NCBI RefSeq assembly: GCF_022539505.1
Contig: NC_061510.1
Span: 94,008,292 to 94,072,291 of the forward strand
From: Lolium rigidum
Taxonomy: Eukaryota; Streptophyta; Magnoliopsida; Poales; Poaceae
Length of the DNA stretch: 64,000 nt
Direction of reading: 5' to 3'
This document shows, one piece after another, positions 10,965 through 22,071 of this stretch; the first letter of the stretch is position 1, and each line of letters opens with the position of its first letter. The notes beneath the pieces are model-generated. The model saw nothing but the letters and a program-made list of their open reading frames with translations, was not told the origin of the DNA and made no database searches. Position numbers and translations under genes: made by a program.

Positions 10965-13900
10965 TGTAACATCCCAAAATTTTCAAAAAAACAAAACAAA
11001 TGAATTTCCCTTGTTCCAAATTTTGGAACCAACAAAAACTTTTATTAACTTAAGTTTGATACATAGTGATCTTGCTTAATCCTTGTGCAATTGCCATGAT
11101 TGCTTGTTATTAGTATTTGAAATGATCTTAAACCCTAAACCTCACTCCTCTTTTCACCACCCAAGTTAAAATAAAATAAAAGGAAATTAAATAAGAAAAA
11201 GGTATATGTGCCTATGGCTATTTTTTTATAAATCTTTACCCTAGACCTTTCTACTTTGTTTAGAGGTTTGGAAAACCTTCTTACACCTTACCTAGTACTT
11301 CTCAAACCAAATCCAAAATGAAACCAAAGAAAATAAAAAAAAACTAAAAATGCCATAGAGGCATATGAGAGTAAAATAGCAAATTTGTGAATTTAAGAAT
11401 CTTGACCCTAGGACTTGTTGTGAATGGTTGGATCACTCCTCTATACCATTTCAACACTCAACAACACCAATTGGTTCAAGCCAAGTCAAATTGAAAATCA
11501 AATACAACATATGCATCAAGACATATGTGACACATAGCCTTTTTACCAAACCTTGACCTATGACTTCAAACCTTGAACAAATGGTGTGAAACCATCTCTA
11601 AACCTAATATAACACTAAATTGACCCTAACCCATGCCTAAGTAAAGCAAGGGGAACAATTTACAAGAATAATGAAATTTGACATATCACCTCTTATGTGT
11701 TTTGGCCATTTTTGCAAATCTTTGAACTAGACCATTTGGAATGGTTTCAATAGTTTGGAAATGTTTCTAAACTAATAAGAATCACTTTAGAGTCAAGAAA
11801 AGTCAAATCAAATAAAGAGAAATCAATTAGTGAGAAAATCCCATTTTTCCCTCACATACACCTTGGCCAATTATGCAAATCTTCACCAAAGGCCACCATT
11901 GCTAGATCTATGGTTTGTAAAACTCTTATATATCATAAACAAACACAAATGCATCAAAGAAACCCAATTTGAATCAAAAATGAATTCAAATTCAACCTAC
12001 ATATGATAATGGTCATATGGCCATTTTATAAAATCTTCACCACTTTACCCCTCTGGTTTTGACTTTTCTTAAACTAAACTTGACCAACTCTTGCCATGTC
12101 ATCCAAGACCATGTCAAGGTGAACAACTTTTATGTTGACCACTAGTGCTGACTTTGACCAGGTTGACCAGAATAGAATTGACATGAGAGGACTTTGAAAC
12201 AAAGTGAAGATGACCCCAATTTTGGAAACTTGCAAATCAACCCCAAAATGAACAACACCACCACCTTTCTATCACATTAATTATATAAATGAAGTGCACC
12301 AAAAAGAATTTCAAAATTTAAATAATTTTCCCATGCGGCCATTTCATCGAACAGGTGGCAGGCAACAATCTGATTTTGCCATACACTCTATTACACACTG
12401 GTTTTTAGCCTCCACCACTTTAACTTTGTGATCATCAACCTTCATGTACCTCTTCTGCATCATCCCAGCCCATTTGCTTTGTTTAAAATGGAGACATGAT
12501 CACTTTTGCAACCATGCCGTACCCATGCCGGCCACACTCACTCCATTTCTCTCTGGCCCTCATCTCTCCCTCTCACCATGTCAAATGAGTCGCCTACACT
12601 CTCCTACTCACGCCAGTACCCTTCCCAGCTAAAGGATCGCACGACATTGGCCGGAACACCTCGCGCCCAGACACGCCAGAACCATGCCAGGCCACGCGGT
12701 GAGCGCGCACGGGCACCTCCTGGACGCGCCAGAGCACGCACGCGTGCAGTCGCCTCAGCCCACCCCTGCATCCCTACGCCTGCGTCAAGCACCACCACCC
12801 TCATCTCTACCCCGTAGACATGCTCTCCGACTCGCGGAGGAAACGTCGCCGTCGCCATGATCCAAGAACTGCCGCGCGCCGTACTTGCAGGAACTCGAGC
12901 GTCGCAGGCACGCTCTCGTCCTCCCTCTGCTGTCCCTTCACGCGCGTTAGCTCCGCCTAGCCGTCGCCTACCTCCTGCGCTCCCTAGCTTGCCCCTTCGC
13001 GCCCTGGACAGCCATCGCCGTCGACGACCCCCACAGCACCCCACGGCCACCTAGTGCAACTATAAATAGAGCCCCTCCCCGAGCGATTCAAGCATACCAT
13101 CGGCCTCCCCTCCTTCTCCTCGATCTCCTCGACCTCTTGCTGCACCACATTAGCCACCACGTCGCCGCAATTTGGCCGGAGTCTACCGCCACCGTAGCTC
13201 AGCGACGCCGTTGATCTCCTCCACCCCAAGCCCTGCCGCGACCACCCTCCGCCTCGCCGTCGTCTCCCTCGTTCGATCGCCCGCCTCGGCTCGAGTCCTG
13301 CCGGCGCCCGAGCACGCCGCCGCCGACCCCCTCTGCCGCCGGTAGGGTTTCGTCCCCGACGGGCGGTGTCGAGGAAGGTGATAAACCTCGCCCGTCGATC
13401 CCCTTTTTAATCGAACGGCGCAGCTCACCCCATACCGTTTCGGTGTTTTAAAACACACTGACATGTAGGCTCCACCTTTAGACAGCCCACCTAGCGCTGA
13501 AGCGTTACTGGGCCGGCCCGTTAAATTTTCCCGCGCAGGCCCACCTTTTCAAATCTGGAATAAATAGGCTTGGTCAAATTCTTTACTGATGCTGTGTTTC
13601 AAATTCAAATAGCTTCGAATCTACTCAACCAATTTGAACCAACCTTATATTGTTGGAAAGCCCACGAAATGCTCTAACTAACGCCACTGGATTCAACCCC
13701 ATACCTTGTGTAGATTTTGAATAGCAAAAATAACAAAACAGAGACTTTTCAGTATTCAAATAAATATAGAAAATCAACCATTTTGAATTTTGAAGTGAAT
13801 CCAATTGCTATAATTCACTTTTCAAAAACTCTAATTTACTATGCAAAAATATGATATGGGTTCTGTACATGATCATGGGCTAGATTCAAAAATTGGCTAT

Positions 13901-15965
13901 GTAGTCAATACTAGCTCATTTAAATCAATTTCAAATTTTAGGGTTTTAAATCTATAAGGTGTAGCACCTCATTTAAATCACTTTCCCAAGTGTTATGCAG
14001 TAATGTGAGGTCCTTAGTTGCATGATCTCATATTTGCTCACTTGTGGAATTTAAATCAAAATAGCTTTTTAATTTACAATGGTTATTTAAATCGCATGAG
14101 ATGATGAATCTCATTTAAATTATTTTTCTCAAATGATAAGTGTGAAGTGTTAACCTTGGTCAACATGTGATCATCCCTGGTTATTGAGAAGATTAAATCT
14201 TAATGAGAGGAAATTATTTCTCCAAACCAAAGATAAACCCTAATTCCAATTTTCAATGAGAGGAACTTATTCTCCTAACATTAAATAAGGAAACCCTAGC
14301 ATAATTTGGGAATAAATGTTAAATAGTGATGCTAGATCTTTTGTGTGAGCCAATAAGGCTAATTAAGATTACTTAAGTGTTGTTTGGTGATTGTATCCTC
14401 GTATTCGTTTATAGACGCTAGTACCGGAGACTATCAAGAGGAAGAGGTCTTCTACCAAGAGGAAGAAGAAGAACACTTTGATCACCTCAACAATCAAGGC
14501 AAGCTATTACCAATGCAACTAAACTAATGCAAAGCTCTACAAGAGCAAGGCACCATTACTTTTATTTTATGCTTAATGCTCCTATCCCAAGTTTTTACTT
14601 TACAAGCTTTACCAAATTTTGTTTATCAAAGTAATTTTTGATTCATGATTCACTTAGTTTAGTTATGGAGTAGTGCAAGAGTATCAAACTTAGCCTAGAG
14701 CAATCCAAGTTGCTTAGCACCCCTTATGACTAGTTGCTAGTGCTAAGCTAAAATTGACTACTATAGATGGGAACTTGTGAAAACCAATGACTTTGAAAAC
14801 CTTGGAATGATGAGTCATTCTATTGAAAGATTTTGAAGGTGAATATGACTTGTGAATGACTTGGGGAAACTTACCAAAAACTGATGGTTGGGTTCGGATG
14901 CGATACCATTCCAATTTTACAAGTACCCCCACAATACCTGAATCTCGGGTAAGGCTTAGCCGGAAATTTACGTGTCTTAGTATGGGTTCCCTCTAAAACA
15001 AGCGTCATCGGGGTTATGCCGGAGGCTGCCTCTACAACAAAAGGAATTATGTGAAATGACGTGAAATGAGGTGAATGTCCGGCCCAAGCCTCCGTGCGGT
15101 TCCCGGCTGACCGTCTCTGTCTTCACTCGGGAGGCCAAGCTCATGGGGAGAGGTGCCTATACTAGGGTATGTAAATGAAAGGTTAGGATTGGTAGTTCGC
15201 GTACTTGCGTACGATAAATCGGGGCCAGTTACCACCGACGAACTATTGCAATTGTTGTGGCACAAGTGTACAACCTCTGCAGAGTTTAACCTATTCGAAT
15301 AGCCGCGTCCGCGGTCATGGACAGTTGGAAATGCCATACTGTTCCGTCATCAGAACTTTTCTAAAAATATGAATGGTGACTTGTGATTTGAATTGAAAGG
15401 TGACTTTGACTTTGAATCACAACGGAGTTATGGGAATGACACTAATGTTCCCACTTGAGTAAGTTAGGCAAATGAAGGGGTTTTGTTTATTAAAGTGCTT
15501 ATGAAATAAAACTGGCTTTATGCAAATGAAACTAGAGCTTAGAACCCCTTTACTATAGTTGATAATGCTTTCACTAGTATTAGTTTGCGAGTACTTTAAA
15601 GTACTCATGGCTGTGTCCCTGGCTATTCAAATGGCCAGACTATGAAGACGAGTACCAGAACCCGGAAGAAGGACAGCAGGACATCTACGACAACTAGGAT
15701 CACTCCTGACGTCAACAGTTGCCTGTGGAATAGATGGACTACTATTACGCTATTTCGCTTCCGCTATGTGTTATGTAATGGATCAATAGAACTTCTAGTA
15801 TTGTAATGAGACTGGATCATGTGATCCTTTATTTGTAAGACGATTATGTGTTGTAATGAATGATGTGTTGTGATATCAATCTATTATGTCTCGGAAAAAC
15901 AATATTCCTGGGATTGCGAGGAATGGCATAATAGGCATCTGGACTTAAAAATCCGGGTGTTGACA
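10965..15965 (+). repeat. 5' LTR, 5.0 kb
   Basis: Begins TGTAACATCCC and ends CCGGGTGTTGACA. It is AT-rich for its first 1.45 kb, GC-rich at 12430-13400 with a TATA box, then AT-rich again. Such a long LTR is at the upper end for plant gypsy elements. No convincing protein is encoded within it; open frames in the GC-rich part have biased composition only. Confidence 0.9.
13061..13070 (+). promoter_or_regulatory. LTR TATA box
   Basis: TATAAATAGA in a CpG-rich stretch, about 2.1 kb into the LTR and followed by GC-rich leader-like sequence. It is the likely transcription start region (U3/R boundary) of the element. Confidence 0.65.
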
Positions 15966-15968
15966 AGT

Positions 15969-15980
15969 TGGTATCAGAGC
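15969..15980 (+). other. Primer-binding site (initiator tRNA-Met type)
   Basis: TGGTATCAGAGC lies three bases after the LTR end, the standard tRNA-Met 3'-end complement used to prime reverse transcription in many plant LTR retrotransposons. Confidence 0.9.
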
Positions 15981-16201
15981 CATTGTTTGACCTTAGGAGA
16001 CCCTAGTTAGAATGGACGTCTGAAAAACTTAGTTTCAAAAACCAATGAAGTGAATATTTGTGAAAACTTGTTCTTACTCTTATCCTTGAGATCTTTTTTT
16101 TTTCAAAAATGAGAAATCTATACTCTACTTTCTTTGCAAGCCTACCTAAAATTTTGCACACTTGACTATTTCTTTAACTTACTTATCCTAATTGCTCACA
16201 G

Positions 16202-16674
16202 ATGGAGTACCAATGGGAGTTCTATCAGCTTGGTCCCGGAGGCGACCTAAGGTTCGAAAAGGATTTGAAGCAACTAGTGGAATATCTAGGACACCCGTAT
16301 CCCGAGTTCTTCGGAATACCCCTCAACAACCACTCCGGAGAACCACCTCGGTGGGAAGTTTCTACGGATCTACGAAGAAAGCTTGGAGCCCCGGTATGGG
16401 AAACCATCCGGTTTTCCGTAACGGGCAACACTTGGAAGGAAGGACTAGTCGAGCTATGCAAGAAGCAATTTCCCGTCTGTGTGGACAAAATGAGAACAAG
16501 ATCAAGAACACTCGCTTCATCTACTACCCAAGACATGACTCCATGGGAAGATCGATGACCATGCCACCACACACGGAGATGAACCCCTATGTAGCACACC
16601 AGGACTTCAGGATGTACAAAACCCGCAGGGATTTGGACAACGTCCTCGCCTCTCGCCAAGCACATTACACGTGA
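16202..16674 (+). pseudogene. Leader ORF upstream of gag, one frameshift
   Basis: The frame opens MEYQWEFYQLGPGGDLRFEK and continues with PEFFGIPLNNHSGEPPRWEV, then LGAPVWETIRFSVTGNTW. A frameshift near 16490 moves it into a second frame that continues NTRFIYYPRHDSMGRSM and ends DLDNVLASRQAHYT. Together it spans about 157 residues between the primer-binding site and gag. I recognise no enzyme domain. Leader frames like this occur in some large grass gypsy elements. Its function is unknown. Confidence 0.6.
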
Positions 16675-16950
16675 AGACGAAGAATTCCACACTGAAAAGT
16701 AGTATCACCCCAGCACTTAAGTAGGTGTGAGTTGTATCAGGATCCCCTTGTATCGTAGAGCGAATGAATGGTTCTTCAAACCAACGGTGTGTTAGCTTTG
16801 TAATATGTGATGTTTGGTATGAATGAAAAAGTGTTGTTGGTTCTTACCCCCGCAACACTACTCAAGTTTTCAACTTATGAACCTTTTAAACTTTAACAAA
16901 ACAAACCCTAGAAATTTCCCTCTTATCTTATCATCTACCTCAATGTTCAG

Positions 16951-17252
16951 ATGGCCCCACCAACCCGCAACGCCACCCAGGATGCCATGATGCAGATGCT
17001 GCAGACGATGATGGCAGACCGAGAAATCGAAAGAGCTGAACGCCAAGCTAACATTGCCGCACTGCAACAGATAGCTTAGAACAATCAAGGCCACGGAAAC
17101 CACGATCACCCTGGATCGAAACTGAAGAATTTTCAGAACACCAACCCTCCAATGTTCAGCAAGACTGAAGAGCCACTTGACGCAGATGATTGGCTCCAGA
17201 CCATGGAGAACAACCTCGAAGTTGCGGGAGTTGAAGCCGCAGAAAAAGTACT
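16951..17252 (+). pseudogene. gypsy gag N-terminus, truncated
   Basis: Translation from ATG 16951 gives MAPPTRNATQDAMMQMLQ, then an Arg/Glu-rich coiled stretch (MMADREIERAERQANIAALQQ) and, after one stop at 17077-17079, FQNTNPPMFSKTEEPLDADDW followed by LQTMENNLEVAGVEAAEKV. The PP.F...E.PL.ADDWL motif marks plant gypsy capsid proteins. The frame is cut at about 17252 by the join to the LTR end, so only the first third of gag survives. Confidence 0.82.
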
Positions 17253-17353
17253 GTGTTGTGATATCAATCTATTATGTCTCGCAAAAACAATATTCCTGGG
17301 ATTGCGAGGAATGGCATAATAGGCATCTGGACTTAAAAATCCGGGTGTTAACA
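17253..17353 (+). repeat. Terminal 100 bp of the 3' LTR
   Basis: Matches 15864-15965 with two substitutions (G to C near 17282, and G to A at 17350 in the terminal GTTGACA). The junction with gag lies at a short shared TGTG/TTGTG stretch, consistent with a microhomology-mediated deletion. Confidence 0.92.
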
Positions 17354-17358
17354 ACAAC
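17354..17358. repeat. Right target-site duplication ACAAC
   Basis: Same five bases as 10960-10964. It proves that the deleted element retains both original ends. Confidence 0.9.
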
Positions 17359-17839
17359 CATTGTATGATTCCAACATCTAAATTTTCAAAACGTATATTT
17401 CTATAAAAAAAACTTGTTTTTAAGTTTAATGTGGCCTTACTAGTTGTCCGCGACCATGTACAAGGCTATTCAAACAGTTTGAAACTCTACAGAGATTATT
17501 CACTTTACTCACAAGATTCGATAAACTCGTCACATCAACCCCACAATACAAGGTGCATGCAAAGTTGAGTAATCGATAAAAACATTTTGCTTGCACACCC
17601 TAGTAGAGGAACCTTCACTCATGAGTGATCTCTCAACCGGACTGTAATCTACCCCCATTGGAGTTCCATGTCATAACACTTTCAATTAGTGACTCATAGC
17701 TGTGTCTCGGAATCAGTATACGTTGTAAACGTCCCTCAAATAAGAGGGAGGATCTGGCTTCAAGAGATGACAATATGGTACCCTCATAATTATGGCAAAT
17801 GGGTTTCACCCCATGATATTCTTGTACTTGTTTACTCAG
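17359..17839. other. Spacer right of the 5-kb-LTR element
   Basis: AT-rich; nothing supportable beyond short frames. It continues the spacer at 9263-10964 that the element interrupted. Confidence 0.4.
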
Positions 17840-19020
17840 TTTTTTCGATAAAGAGATATATTAATATCAAAAGATACCAATTACACTCAGCTTCTGCAAC
17901 AATGCAACACCCTAATGGCAGTACGGATGCACACAACCAAAAAAAAAAACTAAGAAACAAAAGTCCCACTACAGTATCCTAGGCCTAACAACAGCAATAC
18001 ATCCACCACCAAGATAACACCTGAAATACAGACTCTCTAAAAGTGACACTTCCCAGAAGGGAACAGTGCTCCAGCACCGTCTTCGCCTGACCAAAGATCT
18101 TAGGGTTTCACCCTGAAGATAGTTCCTGCTCTCAAAACAATGCCTCCAACAAGGTCATTGCCAGGCACAACCAGTTAAGGCTAGACCTTGGGTTTTCACA
18201 TGAAAGGTAGGACTTTGAACTTCACATGTGTTGTCGCCCTCACTTTCATACCACTCCTGTGAAGCCCGGAACACCAAGCAAGTCCCTCAACAACGTAGAG
18301 AATTGAACCTCCCTTAGCTAGTCCTCCCATCCGGCCTTCATTATATTCTCTTCTTCTGACTTCACCGTGGACCCAATGTCACTTGTTGTCAACACCGAAA
18401 AGAGCTTCACGCCGCTCCCTCCAGAACCAAACGGTCGAAATAAAAGCATGGGTGCGCGCGACCGAATACCACCTGAACCAGCAAACTCCAGGCAAAAGAT
18501 GCGTTGTTCCATTCGCCGGCGGAGCCTTCCAAAACTCAATACTCCGGCTAGATGAAAAAGGATCGGCATCCGGTAGGTCTTCATCATTGCAGAAGAAGAA
18601 CCCTAGGACCACCACCTTCAAGCTCGAAGCAGACGTACAGGCCCCCACGCCGCCATCCGCTGGCCAACAACGATGAAGGAGGACTTGTTGGACGGCGACC
18701 GCTGCAACCACACCATCCTCGCCCCGCAAATCGCCGCCCCCTTCCTCGTGTCGCCAAGTGAAGCCGACGATGGATCTAGGCGTGCACAAGATCCAACAGC
18801 CGCCACCATCCATTGCCAGAGGCCGTGGAGGAGGAGCCGCCGCTGCTCGTCCAGAGTCGCCGCCCTAAACACGGAGCACGTCAAAACCAGCGGCCGCCAC
18901 CGCTGGCCGCCACCTCCATCAACCCCCCGCGCACGCTTGGCGCGGAGGCCTGCCGCCACCGTGGCTAGCGCCGACGGCAGCGGCGGGAGAGAGGGCACGG
19001 GGGAGGGCTAGCGGCGCTAG
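17840..19020 (-). mobile_element. Non-autonomous retroposon copy A
   Basis: The minus strand runs from a GC-rich, CGG/GGC-rich head (19020-18370) through an AT-richer body to a 3' tail of GATATTAATATATCTCTTTATCGAAAAAA form at 17870-17840. The same body and tail recur on the plus strand at about 24240-25715 and on the minus strand at 23931-24240. Shared blocks include the CTTAACTGGTT-TGCCTGGCAATG and TTCAGGGTGAAA segments. No reverse transcriptase is encoded, so it probably moved by borrowing LINE machinery. The family name is not recognised. Confidence 0.65.
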
Positions 19021-20070
19021 GGTTTGGGGCCCATGGTGTCTCCCTGGGGAGCGACATGAGGGGGGTCGTACGTGTGTTCCCCAATTGTCGTCTGAGTTCT
19101 GTCTATTCCGCTCACATGGTACTCACTTAAGCGGAAAATTCCAACCTATCTATGTGACCATGTAATAAGCGGGCAACCTGCTCCATACTTGTACCAAAAT
19201 AGAATCAAATGTGAACATAAACAACTATCCATATAGATCTTCCTTATGTGATTTGCAGTCTAAAAGAATTGTGAATGCATCCATAAAAATAATGAAGAGA
19301 ATGACTAAAATCACTTGGCTGATTCATTGAATTGAGCTATCACTCACACTGGGATCTCCATCACTCTTCCGTCTTCACTCATTGCTGCTCATCCTCTATT
19401 CCTGCTATTTCGGTTGATGCTCATCCGCCCTCCTTGCGTTATGCACTATCGAATTCGATGTTGCTTCCTAGTTCTTAGTGCTGGTTTACCGCCCTTCGCT
19501 TGCAGCTACACTGGTCGTTCTTGTTGGTTGCTTCTCATGCTCTACCCAAGGTGAAGGTCGATGGGCTCGCCATGTATGTCACGGGGTCTGGCTAAACTAT
19601 GCTTACGAGTGGATTTGGTCTGGTGTCACTCGATATCGCTCGGGTGGTTGTGGCGATCCGAATTTGTGCACAACATGATCGAAATCTACAAAGTTTATGC
19701 ATCCATTGGTGATGGTGAGAGTTTAGCAATAATTAAAGATTTTTCGATAGGTTGTAATTAAGAACACATGGTGTTTATTGCATGCACATCATGTTACAAT
19801 ATGTATCTTAGGTGTACGCTTCCAGGGATTTTCTCATGTTGCAAATATGTTCCTTAGTTATTGTGTGCATTGTTAATATTGTTTCACAAATTGGTTCTTC
19901 ATGTTGCATATGTTGGGGTTTATATTCCTCAGATTTGCTGCTCTGATGGGAACATGTTGCATATGTTTTTTTTAGGCTGCTACCTGGGCGCGTTCCAATT
20001 GTTGTAGAATGTCTACACATATTTTGCGATCAATGTTTTTTCTCAAATGATATTACTCGTATTCATGAAA
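19021..20070. other. Spacer upstream of the kinase promoter
   Basis: No gene supported. It contains the dispersed block 19150-19245 related to 10205-10300, and several TGTTGCATATGTT-like segments at 19840-19970. Confidence 0.45.
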
Positions 20071-20261
20071 ACGTTGTGTAATGATCCTACATCCTCTCCC
20101 GCCTGTGGGACAGCTAGGATGATCATACCTCCCCCCCCCCCCCCCCTACTTCCCCTTGTGTACATACAGATCGGCTGCTTGACCATTTTCGAGTTATGGA
20201 ATAACAAACGGTGGGGAGTTTTTTTCCCGTCACCCTCGAAAAAAAAAACGTTGTGTAATGA
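20071..20261 (+). mobile_element. Short 5'-truncated LINE/SINE-like insertion with 14-bp duplication
   Basis: The 163-bp insert 20085-20247 ends in an A tract (CACCCTCGAAAAAAAAA) and is flanked on both sides by ACGTTGTGTAATGA (20071-20084 and 20248-20261). A poly(A) end with a direct repeat of this length is the mark of target-primed reverse transcription. A C16 run (20131-20146) lies inside. It sits 245-435 bp upstream of the kinase start codon. Confidence 0.82.
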
Positions 20262-20303
20262 AGATTTGTGATTTTTTTTTGCGAATTATGAAGATTTGTG
20301 ATT
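20259..20303 (-). repeat. Tiny poly(T)-headed insertion between 16-bp direct repeats
   Basis: ATGAAGATTTGTGATT occurs at 20258-20273 and again at about 20288-20303, separated by a run of T and GCGAATT. On the minus strand this reads AATTCGC plus poly(A). It looks like an extremely 5'-truncated retroposon tail inserted in the opposite orientation to its neighbour. The alternative is a simple local duplication. Confidence 0.55.
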
Positions 20304-20426
20304 CGATCGGCATGCTTTCTTGAGGAGATTTGATCGGGTCGATTTACGGTAGCACATTTCCTTGTTCGTAAGTATTTTTTGTGGCTGTAGCATTTTAGTC
20401 CCCCGCATCATTCTGCGCTCAACGCC

Positions 20427-20434
20427 TTTATAAA
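20427..20434 (+). promoter_or_regulatory. TATA box of the kinase gene
   Basis: TTTATAAA within GCCTTTATAAACCC, about 75 bp before the start codon. Spacing allows a short 5' leader of roughly 40-50 bases. A Kozak-like GCCGCC precedes the ATG. Confidence 0.7.
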
Positions 20435-20505
20435 CCCAACCGCGCGTCACACAAACCATTCCTCCCGTCTTCCGTTGCCTCTCCCACTCTCGTGGTCTCG
20501 CCGCC

Positions 20506-22071
20506 ATGCACATGGAAGCACCACATCCTCCTCCGTCAATGGATATCCATGAGCCCGCGCCGCCGTCCCCTCTCTACTCCGACATTTCGCCGCACTTCCC
20601 GCCGTCCATCGCAGACGCCGGCGCCGGCGCGCTGGACCTCTCCTTCACCTCCACCGCCTCCGCGTCCACCTCCTCCTTCACCACCGCCACCACCTTCAGC
20701 GCGCGGAGCTCGCTCTCCCTGCCGTCCTTCTCTTCGTCCACCTCTCTCTCGCCACGGCCGCACTCGTCATCCGCATCCCCACACTGGACGCACCTCGCCG
20801 CCGCCCGCGCCACCACCCCTGACGGCGTCCTCCGCCTGGCCCACCTGCACCTCATCCGCGAGCTCGGCCACGGACACCTCGCGCGGGTCTTCCTCTGCCG
20901 CCTCAAGTCCTCGCCGCCGGCCTCCCCGCTCTTCGCGCTCAAGGTCGTCGACCTCCGCGACGACGACCCGTCACGCGTCTGCCACGTCCTCGCCGAGTCC
21001 CGCGTCCTCTCCGCGCTCGACCACCCCTTCGTGCCCACCCTCTACGCGCGCCTCGATGCCGGGCGCTACGCGTGCTTCCTCATGGACTACTGCGCCGGGG
21101 GCGACCTGCACTCGGTGCTCCGCCGCCGCCCCGGAGGCCGCCTGCCCGTCGCCGCTGCGAGGTTCTACGCCGCCGAGGTGCTGCTCGCTATCGAGTACCT
21201 GCACGTGCTCGGGTTCGTGTACCGCGACCTCAAGCCGGAGAACGTCCTGCTCCGAGGCGACGGGCACGTCGTGCTCTCTGACTTCGACCTCGCGCTCCCA
21301 GCGTCCGTGGAGCCTTCCGTCCGCCGCCGACAGGTGCGGCAGCCGAGCCGACGCCGCAAGAGGAGCTTCCTGCCGTCGTGCTTCGGATCCGCCAAGGGCG
21401 GCAGCGACGAGGAGGATGCCGACGTTGACGCGAAGGAGCGGTTCGAGTTCGTGGCCGAACCGACGGCCGCGAGCTCCAGGGACTGCGTGGGCACGCACGA
21501 GTACCTGGCGCCGGAGCTCGTGAGCGGGAGCGGGCACGGTAACGGCGTGGACTGGTGGGCGTTCGGGGTGTTCCTGTACGAGCTGGTGTACGGGCGCACG
21601 CCGTTCAAGGGCGCCGCCAAGGACGTGACGCTGAAGAACATCCTGTCGAAGCAGGTGACGTACCCGAAGCTCGACGGCGACGCGGAGGCCGCGGCGCAGC
21701 TGCGGGACCTCATCGGCAGGCTGCTCGAGAGGGACCCGCGGCGGCGCATGGGCGCCGCGCGCGGCGCCGCCGAGATCAAGAGGCACCCGTTCTTCGCCGG
21801 CGTGGACTGGGCGCTCATACGGTGCGTGACGCCGCCGCTTGTGCCGGAGGCCGACGCCGCGTCTCCCACCGCCGCCGTCGCAGGCGCGAAGCTCGGGAGC
21901 TGGAACAGCTTGGGCGGCAGCAGCTTCAAGAAAGCCAGTAGCTTCAAGAAGAGCAGCAGCTTCGGCAGGAGGTCGAGTGTCGAGGAGCGGCAGGGGGTCT
22001 TCTGCAAGCTCATGAGCTGGAATCAGGAGAGCCGATGCAAGAGGACGAGGACGAGCAAGCTGAAACCATGA
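20506..22071 (+). CDS. AGC-VIII protein kinase, WAG1/WAG2/PINOID-like
   Basis: An intact, intronless 521-residue Ser/Thr kinase. The N-terminus (1-110) is Ser/Thr/Pro-rich and includes ALDLSFTST (42-50), ARSSLSLPSF and SPHWTHLAA, features I associate with WAG-type kinases. Kinase motifs: glycine loop GHGHLARVF (121-129, third Gly replaced by Ala126), catalytic Lys146 in FALK, alpha-C Glu164, YRDLKPEN (239-246, Asp241), DFD (259-261) in place of DFG, which is the AGC-VIII signature, and CVGTHEYLAPE (327-337). Between DFD and APE lies an insert with a basic run (273-286), as in plant AGC-VIII kinases that contact membranes. The C-terminal tail has Ser/Lys-rich repeats (SSFKK, SSFKKSSSF). Relatives phosphorylate PIN auxin exporters at the plasma membrane and steer auxin flow. 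This role is inferred by family. The lack of introns favours WAG over PINOID. The first in-frame ATG has a GCCGCC context and a TATA box upstream. A second Met lies two codons on. Confidence 0.93.
   Translation: MHMEAPHPPPSMDIHEPAPPSPLYSDISPHFPPSIADAGAGALDLSFTSTASASTSSFTTATTFSARSSLSLPSFSSSTSLSPRPHSSSASPHWTHLAAARATTPDGVLRLAHLHLIRELGHGHLARVFLCRLKSSPPASPLFALKVVDLRDDDPSRVCHVLAESRVLSALDHPFVPTLYARLDAGRYACFLMDYCAGGDLHSVLRRRPGGRLPVAAARFYAAEVLLAIEYLHVLGFVYRDLKPENVLLRGDGHVVLSDFDLALPASVEPSVRRRQVRQPSRRRKRSFLPSCFGSAKGGSDEEDADVDAKERFEFVAEPTAASSRDCVGTHEYLAPELVSGSGHGNGVDWWAFGVFLYELVYGRTPFKGAAKDVTLKNILSKQVTYPKLDGDAEAAAQLRDLIGRLLERDPRRRMGAARGAAEIKRHPFFAGVDWALIRCVTPPLVPEADAASPTAAVAGAKLGSWNSLGGSSFKKASSFKKSSSFGRRSSVEERQGVFCKLMSWNQESRCKRTRTSKLKP

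Larger units (their letters stand above)
10965..17353 (+). mobile_element. Ty3/gypsy element with 5-kb LTR and collapsed interior
   Basis: Bounded by TG at 10965 and CA at 17353 and flanked on both sides by ACAAC, so these are the two true ends of one insertion. The left LTR is 5,001 bp. A methionine-tRNA primer-binding site follows (15969-15980), then a leader reading frame and part of gag. The gag frame is then joined directly to the last 100 bp of an LTR (17253-17353). Protease, RT, RNase H, integrase and about 4.9 kb of the 3' LTR are gone. An unequal illegitimate join between gag and the 3' LTR explains this. The last 100 bp of the two LTRs differ at only two positions, so the insertion is not ancient. 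Confidence 0.9.

Noticed and set aside
12604..13464. Several open frames on both strands in the GC-rich part of the 5-kb LTR
   Set aside because: Overlapping on opposite strands, Arg/Ala-rich, no domain. They follow the base composition of the LTR promoter region.
15047..15337. 96-residue minus-strand frame near the end of the 5-kb LTR
   Set aside because: No domain, inside a defined LTR. Probably chance.
20131..20146. C16 homopolymer
   Set aside because: A simple homopolymer inside a small retroposon. No function inferred.
20971..22013. Long antisense frames across the kinase
   Set aside because: Shadow frames caused by high GC and codon bias of the kinase. The sense frame has every kinase motif.
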